Positions 1 through 9,400 of a stretch of 64,000 bases of DNA are shown piece by piece. The notes beneath the pieces are model-generated. The model did no database searches. It saw nothing but the letters and a program-made list of their open reading frames with translations, and was not told the origin of the DNA. The stretch is from Bacteroidota bacterium (GTDB lineage: Bacteria; Bacteroidota; Bacteroidia; Palsa-965): NCBI GenBank assembly GCA_020402865.1, contig JADBYT010000012.1, positions 1-64,000 of the forward strand. The letters are read 5' to 3'. The translations under genes and the position numbers were made by a program. Every line of letters starts with the position of its first letter. Position 1 is the first letter of the stretch.

Positions 1-954
<954 letters not shown>

Positions 955-1178
955 AAGTTTGATTTGGCGTCCCCACGGGGGGGGACAATTTTTACCAGGT
1001 TATCACTACTCCTTCACGACTCGGTGAAGTGAGTGATAATACATTACTTCCTAATTTAATTTTGGCCTTTCCCAATCTTTCAAAGAACTTTCTGATATTA
1101 ATATCCGGCGAACCGGCGAATCAGTCAAGCTGTATTAAGAACGTGTTCCGTTTTCTTTTTGTTTGTCGAAACGGGCTG
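955..1178 (-). other. rRNA leader region between promoter array and 16S
   Basis: About 220 bases transcribed ahead of 16S. It contains boxA-like GTTCTTT motifs on the minus strand (plus positions about 1079-1090 and 1136-1146), which in rRNA leaders act in antitermination. It also holds a short hairpin with arms cttcac and gtgaag around 1013-1030 that may belong to the processing stem. No protein gene is credible here. Confidence 0.6.
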
Positions 1179-1209
1179 CAAAAGTACAACCAATTTCGTT
1201 ATCTCCAAA
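1179..1209 (-). promoter_or_regulatory. rRNA promoter P1 (TTTG-N19-TACTTTTG)
   Basis: On the minus strand the -33 box TTTG (plus 1206-1209) is separated by exactly 19 bases from the -7 box TACTTTTG (plus 1179-1186). This matches the Bacteroidota consensus TTTG-N19-TAnnTTTG. It is the copy nearest the 16S gene and is followed by the shared start region CAGCCCGTTTCGACA. Confidence 0.85.
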
Positions 1210-1264
1210 CTTTTTTCGATTTTTTTTCGAAGAAGTTTTTCAACCTTTCTGTCGAAACGGGCTG

Positions 1265-1295
1265 CAAAAGTACAACCAATTTTGACACCTCCAAA
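1265..1295 (-). promoter_or_regulatory. rRNA promoter P2 (TTTG-N19-TACTTTTG)
   Basis: Second unit of the array. The -33 TTTG lies at plus 1292-1295 and the -7 TACTTTTG at plus 1265-1272, again with a 19-base spacer. The same CAGCCCGTTTCGACA initiation region follows, and downstream there is a degenerate boxA-like CTTCTTCGAA (about 1228-1238). Confidence 0.85.
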
Positions 1296-1353
1296 CTTTT
1301 CTGAAAAAATTTTTCTTTCGAAGAACGTTGGTTTCTTTTATTGAAACGGGCTG

Positions 1354-1384
1354 CAAAAGTACAACCGATTTCGAAACCACCAAA
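1354..1384 (-). promoter_or_regulatory. rRNA promoter P3 (TTTG-N19-TACTTTTG)
   Basis: Third unit. The -33 TTTG is at plus 1381-1384 and the -7 TACTTTTG at plus 1354-1361, with a 19-base spacer. It is followed by the conserved CAGCCCGTTTC region and by AACGTTCTTCG (about 1319-1329), a boxA-like motif. Confidence 0.85.
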
Positions 1385-1447
1385 CTTTTTTTGATTTATT
1401 TTTCAGCGTTTTCGTGTTTGAAAGAACGTTTTGTCGAAAACGGGCTG

Positions 1448-1480
1448 CAAAGATACAGAGTTTAATTTTTAATCTGCAAA
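1448..1480 (-). promoter_or_regulatory. rRNA promoter P4 (TTTG-N21-TATCTTTG)
   Basis: Fourth unit. The -7 box TATCTTTG (plus 1448-1455) is perfect. The nearest TTTG (plus 1477-1480) gives a 21-base spacer, longer than in the other copies, so this promoter may be weaker. The initiation region CAGCCCGTTTTCGACA and a boxA-like AACGTTCTTTCAAA (about 1417-1430) follow. Confidence 0.7.
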
Positions 1481-1565
1481 TCTTTTTTCAAAGATTTTTT
1501 TCTGTGGCCTTTGCAAACCTTGATGAACCGCGTCTTAAAGAACGTTCCGTTGTTGAACGGGGCTG

Positions 1566-1596
1566 CAAAAGTAGCGGGAGTTCTGATACCTGCAAG
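1566..1596 (-). promoter_or_regulatory. rRNA promoter P5 (CTTG-N19-TACTTTTG), most upstream
   Basis: Most distal unit. The -33 CTTG is at plus 1593-1596 and the -7 TACTTTTG at plus 1566-1573, with a 19-base spacer. CAGCCCCGTTCAAC follows, then GAACGTTCTTTAAGA (about 1533-1547), the clearest boxA-like motif of the array. Confidence 0.8.
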
Positions 1597-1673
1597 CACT
1601 ACAGGTTCTTTTTTTCATAGTGATTACCCAGTATGCTGATTTACAGCCTATTTAATTTTAACACCCTATTGCG

Positions 1674-2384
1674 TTAAGGTGTACTTAATGCTACCGGCAG
1701 AATCTTTCCATTGAAATACTTATGTCCGTTTAAGGCGAACCAGCCCACATACTCAGCCATTTCCGCAGCAGACAGCGGAGCCTGATAGCCCGGGAATGCA
1801 TTTTCAAGCATTTCGGTTTGTGCCGCACCAAGTGCGAGGCAGTTTACACTGATATTATACGATTTGAATTCCTCGGCGAGTAATTCGGAAAGGTTTGCAA
1901 GTGCTGCTTTAGATGAGCTGTAGGCTGAAAGTCCGGGGAATTTGGCGCTGCCCTGCACACCGCCCATACTACTGATGTTTACTATATGTGCTTTTCCGGG
2001 GGCGGCGTCAAGTAAGGGCAGCATCAGTTGCATAAGTCTGAAAGGCCCAAACACATTGACCTGATAGATGTGGGTCAGTTCTTCATGGGTAATTTCAGTG
2101 AAGGGTTTATTAAGTAATGCGCCTGCATTATTAATTAGTACATCAAGATGTGGCACTATTGTACCAATCCGCTCACTGAATGAATTGGCCGAATAATGAT
2201 CAGTAAGATCAAGCGGCAAGGTATGTATGGCCGCGCCGGGGGTATTTCCGTCAATTTCCGCAGTGAGGCGGCGTAATCCGGTAATGTTTCGTGAGGCTGC
2301 AATAACGTTGTGCCCTTGTGCGGCAAGCTGAGCTGCAAGCTGTGCACCAATACCTTTGCTGGCTCCTGTAATAAGTATATTCAT
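1674..2384 (-). CDS. SDR family NAD(P)-dependent oxidoreductase
   Basis: A 236-residue classical short-chain dehydrogenase/reductase, cytoplasmic. The Rossmann cofactor motif TGASKGIG is at residues 6-13, the structural NNAG near 85-88, and the catalytic Ser (NISSMGG) near 138 is followed by YSSSK near 153-157, giving the Ser-Tyr-Lys active site. Length is normal for the family. An Arg (ASRN, residue 32) after the second beta strand hints at NADP(H), but this is inference. The substrate cannot be read from sequence. It lies downstream of no other gene on its strand and is divergent from the outer-membrane protein at 2505. The start is the first ATG that leaves the Rossmann strand MNILITGA intact. 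Confidence 0.9.
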   Translation of the reverse strand: MNILITGASKGIGAQLAAQLAAQGHNVIAASRNITGLRRLTAEIDGNTPGAAIHTLPLDLTDHYSANSFSERIGTIVPHLDVLINNAGALLNKPFTEITHEELTHIYQVNVFGPFRLMQLMLPLLDAAPGKAHIVNISSMGGVQGSAKFPGLSAYSSSKAALANLSELLAEEFKSYNISVNCLALGAAQTEMLENAFPGYQAPLSAAEMAEYVGWFALNGHKYFNGKILPVALSTP

Positions 2385-2504
2385 TTGATGAACCGGAATT
2401 GACCGGCACAGCGAAGTTAAAGTTCCGCGGGCAAAACGTATAAATTAATCGGTCTTTTAACTGGCGCTTCTGCAATTTGGCTTGGCCTTTGTACCTTTAG
2501 CGTT

Positions 2505-3080
2505 ATGAAACGTATATATTTTATTCTTGTGCTGCTTTTAGCAGTTGTATGTACCGGATTGAATGCACAAACCTTGGGCGACGAAACGGAAGAGTACCGT
2601 TCGCCGCTTATGGATAAGCTGGTGGTTGGTGGAAACGTGGGTTTGCAGTTCGGGAATTTAACTTACATCGATGCTTCACCCATGGTAGGATATAAACTAT
2701 TTGAACGTGTACACGCAGGTGTTGGCGGTACTTACCGTTATTACCGCCAGCGTGTTCCGCAAAGTTCATCAATTTTGCGTGCCAATATTATTGGCGGAAG
2801 TATTTGGGCCAGGGGCTATATTTTCGGGAATTTATTTGTGCATGGTGAGTACGAGGGTTTACGTTTTGAAGCAATTGGCGGCACCCGTCGCCGGGCAATT
2901 TTACTGAATTATGCACTGGTGGGAGGCGGTTATACCCAGCAATTCGGTCCGAGGCTGTCGGCTATGGCTACTTTTCTTTTTCCGGTTTACAGTCGCAGCA
3001 CAATCCCCAACTACACAATTTACGTCAATACGGTAATACGTGTAGGTGTGATGTTTGAATTTGGCGGCATAAACCGGTAA
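2505..3080 (+). CDS. outer-membrane beta-barrel protein, unknown function
   Basis: 191 residues with a signal peptide (residues 1-21, cut after LNAQ). The mature part alternates polar and hydrophobic residues, is rich in Gly, Tyr and Phe, and ends in a strand like VGVMFEFGG, all typical of a small outer-membrane barrel. Segments such as GAGVGGTYRYY-like strands suggest about eight strands. No catalytic motif is visible. The start codon lies 5 nt after TACCTTTA (2492-2499), close to the TAnnTTTG -7 consensus, so the message is probably almost leaderless. Role unknown; a porin-like or assembly-marker function cannot be separated from sequence alone. Confidence 0.75.
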   Translation: MKRIYFILVLLLAVVCTGLNAQTLGDETEEYRSPLMDKLVVGGNVGLQFGNLTYIDASPMVGYKLFERVHAGVGGTYRYYRQRVPQSSSILRANIIGGSIWARGYIFGNLFVHGEYEGLRFEAIGGTRRRAILLNYALVGGGYTQQFGPRLSAMATFLFPVYSRSTIPNYTIYVNTVIRVGVMFEFGGINR

Positions 3081-3140
3081 TAAACGGGCATTGCCTTTTT
3101 GTTATATTGCTGAACCAAAACCAATATTCAGCAATTTCCC

Positions 3141-6100
3141 ATGCGTAAGCTTTTTCTGTTTCTGGCATTATTTATGCCAGCAATTTCATTGCGTGCTATT
3201 GAAGATCAATTGCCGGTAAATGCCTATGCGGCATACTTTGACGAAGCTTATTCACGCTATCCGCTATTGAAGCGAGGTTCGCTTGAAGCGGTGGCATTTG
3301 TAAATACGCGGTTTCAGCATCTGGATGCATCTGTACCGGAAAGCTGCACGGGTATGCCGCGTGCCTGGAGTGTAATGGGGTTGATTGAAGACGGTAAGGG
3401 ATGGTTTACCCCCACTCTTCAAATCATTGCAAAAACGGCACACTGCACACCAGAGCAAATAAAAACAGATCCGCGTACGGCTATTCTCGCTTATGCAGCA
3501 GCACTTGACAGCCTGATGAGCAAGAATGCAAATGGCAATGCAATCAGCCCCGAATATTACCTGCTGAACATGCAGTTTTTAAATGAGTTTCCGCAACGCT
3601 TAAACACTTTGGAAATGCACATGGGCGCAGATGCGGCTGAGGATATTAACCGCATATTCGTACATGATGTCTGGCTTTATGGGCTGTACGCATTTCTGAG
3701 TAATCAGGAGTACGCGCTTTATTACGGATTTCCTGTGTGGCAGCTGGATACACCTTCTATTTTCGGAAGTAATATAAAGTTGCTTTCCTCCTCACACATC
3801 CGGATAAGCCGAAATAAGATACCATCCGGAGATGCAGGAGAATATCAAATCAATGCCAGTAATATTACTCCTTCAGTACCATCTGTTCAGTCGCCCGATT
3901 ACGGCCCGGCACTTTGGAATCCGGCTGCCACGTGCAATTTCAGTTCGCGGAATAGTGTGGCCATTTCGGCAGTAACCATTCATACCGTGCAGGGAAGCTA
4001 CGCCGGGTGTATTTCGTGGTTTCAGAACTGTGCCGCGGGCGTGAGTGCGCACTATGTGGTGCGCTCAAGCGACGGGCAGGTTACACAAATGGTGCTTGAA
4101 TCGCAGAAAGCGTGGCATGTGGGCAGCGAGAATCCTTACACGGTGGGTATTGAGCACGAAGGCTATGTAACCAATCCGGCCTGGTACACCACGGCTATGT
4201 ATCAATCATCGGCCGATCTGACGCGCAACATCTGTACCGACAACAACATCAACCCGATGCGTACCGGTTTCTGGCCGTGGCTTGCCACTACGTATTACAA
4301 CCAGTCGTCGATTCCCGGCAACTGCACTCGCGTAAAAGGACACCAGCATTATCCCAACCAAACCCACAACGACCCGGGCGTGAACTGGGACTGGAACCGT
4401 TTCTATCAGCTCATCAACAACACGCTACCTGCAGCTACCGTGTACACTGCAGTAACCGGCAATTTTTACGACAGTGGCGGACAAAGCAGCAACTATGCCG
4501 ACGACGAGCGCCTGATCTGGCGTATTGCACCAACCAATGCCACTTCAGTTACACTCAACTTTAGTGCATTTGCCATAGAAAACACATGGGATTACCTCTA
4601 CATCTACGATGGAAATTCCACCTCTTCCCCACTCCTTGGCAGCTATACAGGCAACGCCAATCCCGGAACCATTACTTCAAGTGGCGGAAGCATTACCATT
4701 GAATTCCGTTCAGACTGTGCCACCAATGGCAGCGGCTGGGCGGCTTCATGGACAAGTACATCAAACACGCCGAGCACCGATAACACGGCACCCACCACAA
4801 GTTTGGCTGTAAGCGGAAACTGGCAAACGGCAAACTTCAGCGCCTCGTTTGCTGAAACAGATAATGCCGGCGGCAGCGGACTTGAAAAAAGCTTTTACCA
4901 GATTATTGATTTCGACGGAAATGACTGGCGCGCCAATGCTTCGCGCGGTTTCTTCAGCGACAATTTTGACCAAACAACCATTCATCCCGAATGGACAGCT
5001 GTAACGGGTACATGGGCAATTACAAATGCCTCGCTTGAACAAAGCGATGAGAACATAAGCAACACCAATATTTACGCATCACTCACCCAAAACCTTTCCA
5101 ACAAATACCTCTACCACTGGGCCGGAAAAATAGACGGCACGGGGAATAACCGTCGCGGTGGTTTTCATTTTTTCTGCGACAGTGCATCGCTTACCAATCG
5201 TGGCAATTCATACTTTGTCTGGTTCAGGGTTGATCAGGGTGTGTGCGAATTTTATGAGGTGGTGAATGATGTGATTACGCTGCGAAATTCGGTGAGCATG
5301 ACTACTGTGGCCGGACAGTGGTATGACTGGAAAGTGATTTACGACCGCATTACCGGAAAAATTGAGGTATATCAGAACAATGTATATATCGGAAGCTGGA
5401 CAGACCCGACGCCGCTTGCAAACGGCAATGCGGTTTCGTTCAGAAGCGGAAACAGCAACTGGCAGATTGATAATTTTAAAGTGTATCGCTCGCGCTTCAG
5501 TAATCAGCCGGTTACGGTAAATGTGGGCAACTGCGCCTTGTGTGAGCTGCGTTATCAGAATACCAACCCACTTACACCAGCCGGGCGTATCAAATCAATT
5601 GTGCGTGATTCGGCCAATAATCTTTCGGCGATTGCCTATCAGGATGTGAATGTGGACTGGACGCAGCCGTTGATGATTGATACGGTAAATGATGGTCCGG
5701 CAGGCGATATTGATTTATCGCTTTCGTCCACCACACTCAGCGGCAACTGGTCGGCTTCGTCTGATCCGCATTCGGGGCTGGCCACCTATTGGTATGCAAT
5801 AGGCACTGCTGCCGGTGATTCGGATGTGGTGAGCTGGTCGCCAAACTGGGGATTTGATACGGTTTCGCTGAGTAATCTCACGCTGGTTACCAATCAATGG
5901 TATTATCTCAGCGTGCGTGCCGAAAATGGTGCGGGGCTTCGCAGTACAACAGCAGTGAGCGATGGTGTGCTGATTGATCTTACCACAGGCTTTTCAGTAG
6001 CGCAGGGTGGTTTGGCTGCAGGTGTGTATCCGAATCCATGCAATGCTTCGGGTGTGCTACAGCTGCAAGCAGATGTGGCAGCAACCGCGGTGATTCGTGT

Positions 6101-6269
6101 GACGGATGCTTCGGGACGATTGGTTGCGCTGGAACAGAAAGTACTGCATGCCGGTGCCAATCAATTGTCTTTACATACGTTAATTGGCCACGAAGCGCGG
6201 GGAGTGTATATGCTTACTGTGCAGGTAAGCGAAAAACTGCTTGTGCTGCCAGTTGTGCTTACCGAATGA
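3141..6269 (+). CDS. secreted N-acetylmuramoyl-L-alanine amidase with CUB domain and T9SS sorting domain
   Basis: 1042 residues. A signal peptide (1-19) is followed by a region of unknown fold (20-260), then an Amidase_2 (zinc amidase) domain at about 275-415. Zinc-site candidates are His in VTIHTVQ (about 279) and His in KGHQHYP (about 400), with a catalytic Glu in GIEHEGY (about 339) and the HNDPG tail that resembles the usual K/T-DPG ending. A CUB domain follows (about 437-540, with the DYLYIYDG motif), a LamG-like beta domain (about 605-785) and a Fn3-like stretch (about 850-950). The last 80 residues are a type A T9SS sorting domain (YPNPCNASG, GVYMLTVQV). The protein should cross the outer membrane and cleave the stem peptide from the glycan chain of peptidoglycan, most likely of other cells or debris. 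Confidence 0.88.
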   Translation: MRKLFLFLALFMPAISLRAIEDQLPVNAYAAYFDEAYSRYPLLKRGSLEAVAFVNTRFQHLDASVPESCTGMPRAWSVMGLIEDGKGWFTPTLQIIAKTAHCTPEQIKTDPRTAILAYAAALDSLMSKNANGNAISPEYYLLNMQFLNEFPQRLNTLEMHMGADAAEDINRIFVHDVWLYGLYAFLSNQEYALYYGFPVWQLDTPSIFGSNIKLLSSSHIRISRNKIPSGDAGEYQINASNITPSVPSVQSPDYGPALWNPAATCNFSSRNSVAISAVTIHTVQGSYAGCISWFQNCAAGVSAHYVVRSSDGQVTQMVLESQKAWHVGSENPYTVGIEHEGYVTNPAWYTTAMYQSSADLTRNICTDNNINPMRTGFWPWLATTYYNQSSIPGNCTRVKGHQHYPNQTHNDPGVNWDWNRFYQLINNTLPAATVYTAVTGNFYDSGGQSSNYADDERLIWRIAPTNATSVTLNFSAFAIENTWDYLYIYDGNSTSSPLLGSYTGNANPGTITSSGGSITIEFRSDCATNGSGWAASWTSTSNTPSTDNTAPTTSLAVSGNWQTANFSASFAETDNAGGSGLEKSFYQIIDFDGNDWRANASRGFFSDNFDQTTIHPEWTAVTGTWAITNASLEQSDENISNTNIYASLTQNLSNKYLYHWAGKIDGTGNNRRGGFHFFCDSASLTNRGNSYFVWFRVDQGVCEFYEVVNDVITLRNSVSMTTVAGQWYDWKVIYDRITGKIEVYQNNVYIGSWTDPTPLANGNAVSFRSGNSNWQIDNFKVYRSRFSNQPVTVNVGNCALCELRYQNTNPLTPAGRIKSIVRDSANNLSAIAYQDVNVDWTQPLMIDTVNDGPAGDIDLSLSSTTLSGNWSASSDPHSGLATYWYAIGTAAGDSDVVSWSPNWGFDTVSLSNLTLVTNQWYYLSVRAENGAGLRSTTAVSDGVLIDLTTGFSVAQGGLAAGVYPNPCNASGVLQLQADVAATAVIRVTDASGRLVALEQKVLHAGANQLSLHTLIGHEARGVYMLTVQVSEKLLVLPVVLTE

Positions 6270-6416
6270 TGTGCCAAGCTATTATGCTGGTGGCAATGCA
6301 CTATCAGCAGGTTTAATTTTTGCGTTGGAGTGTGCGTGATCTGCTGCTGCAATTTTGTGCGGCGCATGATATTCTCCGATCACCACAAAAGCAAACGAAT
6401 TGCATTTTATAGCCTG

Positions 6417-9400
6417 TTAGTGTGAATGCAGCAGCATGACTTTGGCTGTTTTCATCACTTCGTGCTTTACGGTTATCTGCACAATGTAGATTCCTTCGGC
6501 TTGTGTGTGCATGGGAACAGCGGCAATGCCTGAAGCGGGATGCATGTGCTCGGCTACAATGCGTCCGCTACGGTCGTACACACGAATGGTGGCTTGTTCG
6601 TTAAGCGGTGTATTGAAGTTTACAAGAATTGCACCGGGCGCATTGATAAGCTGAATGGCAGCGGCTGTTGTTTCGTTTATACCGGTGGGATCATACACAT
6701 GCAGCTGCATGGAAACCGAATCGGTGCAGATGCCGGCCTGTGCGGTGAGTGTTACGGTGTAATTGCCGGTTTGGTTGTAGTAGTACACCGGATTTGCCTG
6801 AGTGGATTGCCCGCCATCGCCGAAATTCCAGAGATACGAGGTGGCTCCGTTGGTGAAGTTGGAAGTAACCAGCGGGTAGGTAAATTCAAGTGTATCGGTA
6901 TTGAGCGTAAATGCGGGCTGCACGTTGTTGAGTGCGGGTACATTAATGGTTTGTGCAGTTACACATCCGTTGGCATCGGTAATTTGCAGTATGTATGTGC
7001 CGGTGGGAATACCGCTCAGCGAATCAAGTTGAGAGCCATCGGGCCAGAGGAGCTGATAAGGGCCGGTGCCGCCTGCAATTTGTGTAATGCGTATGGTGGC
7101 GTCGGTAGTATTGCTGCAGGTTGCGGGAGTGATGCTGGTGAGTGGCATTACAGGCAGCGGACCGTTTACGTGTATGGTATCTTCGCGGTAGCCGCAGAGC
7201 CCGCTGTTTCCGGTTACCTGCACGGTGTAAACACCGGCCGTAATGCTGTGCAGCGTATCGTATCCGGTTATTCCGGTGTGCGTAGCAATCACATTGTTTT
7301 GAGCATCGAGCCAGGTATAATTCCACGGGCCGTTTCCGGTGCCGCGCGCAATGGCTTTACCGTTTGCCGTTGTGCCACAGGTAGCGGCTACTGATGATTT
7401 TGCAAGCGATACGCCTGTGTGCAAAACAAAGCGCGGGTGCTCGGTTGTATCCGAAATGGTAAAGGTATAGCTGGATGTATTCTGCAAATTGGTGAGTGTA
7501 CCGGTGAGCAAATCTTCGAGAATGATGCAGGCGCTGTTGGGCATAGTCCAGAGCGAATCGCGGGAAATGGTGTATTGTCCGCTCACACCCACTTTGAGGC
7601 GTACAGGTATTGACACGTCATTGCCCAGCGGTGCCATTGAATTAACGGAAGCATCCATTGAGTCGTTGATGAGCGACGAGAATGTGGGCATGAGTGTATC
7701 ACTGCTGGGCAGTTTCCAGGCATCATAGTCGGCATCAAAACCATCCGTTGCACCTGCGTAAAATCGAATAATCAGTTCATCATTCCGCACATTGCCGTCG
7801 GTTACTGAAAGCCGCATCAGTCCGGTAGGTGCTGTAGCGGTATTCATGCGCATAAACGCCACATCTGTGGCCGACTTGACACTCTCCGTCATGCTGAGTG
7901 AGGGCGAAGATGCAATGGCATGCACCCAAAATGCCTGCGACGAAGGAATGTTTGCTGTTCCTCCGTTGGTACCAATTCCGCTTACATATGTGGCATACTG
8001 GTTAATCACGGGATTCCACACATACACTGCAGCTTCAATTCCGGTGCGTGTCCAGCCCGCATTGTCCCAGTTAATTGATGAAGGATAAGGATTGGGCACC
8101 ATATTCCATCCATCTTCCAGATATCCTGCAGAAGGGGTGTAAGAAAGGGGAATGTTGCGGGTAAATTTATTCGGCGGGCCATCTACATCAACCGTCACTG
8201 CAAGTGGTCCGACATAGACATAATAGCCGCGATTCGTTAAAATGGGGTCGTTTGAATTGGCCGGGGGTGCATAACCGAATTCTTTCGGGCCAGGTTGCGT
8301 TTCATCGTAGGGGGCAATGGAGTAGAATCCGTTCAGATTGGGATAATCTGAACCGGGAAAACCGGCCGTGATGAGATCATCATCCCAACTTTCGAAGGTT
8401 TGTCCGCTCACAGCTGTTGACATTTGCCGCCAGTTTGTGGGGCCTTGATAAATGTGGCGTTGCATGATGATATTTCCGGTAATATCGCCGCCGGTGATGG
8501 TTGCAATACGTGCAGTGCCCTGTGTATTTGAAACAAGGGTAAATGCTTGTCCGGTAGTGGTGAAAATGCCACTGGTGAGGGTGAGGGTACCGAGCAGATT
8601 TTGTGCGGAAGTAATGCTTACACCGGCAGTATTTTGTATGGTCATGTTTCGGAAATTAGTAATTGCCGGCCCGGAAAGTGTTTGAGCAACTGTGCCATTG
8701 CACACAACGGTACCCGATGTTTGTCCGTTGTAAGTACCTGCACTGGCCCAGTTGCCACGCAGGTTAATCGTAAATCCTGGCGTACCGGCGTCCACATTGG
8801 CATTGGTAAAAACATTCAGGTTGTTGCAGCCGATGTTGGAAAGCAGTGTTTTTACACCTGCACCGGAGAACACCACGTTATTGAAATTTTCATCGGCCAG
8901 GGTGCGTGAAATAGTTTGCGGCGAAGCTCCGTTAAAAGTGGTGGTATTGGTGCCAGGCTGATAGACCCCGCCGGTGTTCACCCAGTTTCCGCCCAGTGTT
9001 ACATTCTGGTTGTTTGCATTGAATGTTCCTGCCGCAAGTGTTACGTCGGCAATTACGGTAAGCGGGTCGTTGATGATGCGTGCGGTAGCATTGGCGCTAT
9101 TCACCAGTAAATTGCCCACGGGTGCCACCGTACGGATATTCATGATCTGAGCGGCAGGTGTAGTTGCATCACCAATCTGAAGTACGCCGCCGGTTACATT
9201 TGAAATCACCACACCACTTCCGTTAAATCCCAGATCCTGTCCGCCGGTACCGCCTTCTCGTTTAATTACAATCGTGCCTCCGCTTTGTGTAAACTGCGAG
9301 CCGGGAACATCCATCATAATCGGCCAGCTTGTTGTTGACGTAGAACTCACCACAGGCACGTTTATTTGACCGCCCGAAATAGTAAGCCTCACCAGCGAAG

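Noticed and set aside
1029-1620. Three short reading frames over the promoter array
   Set aside because: They are translated promoter repeats rich in Phe and Ser with no start signal; the promoter explanation fits every repeat.
6540-7394. 284-residue frame opposite the 1609-residue protein
   Set aside because: The minus-strand frame has a signal peptide, known domains and a T9SS tail; the plus frame has no motif.
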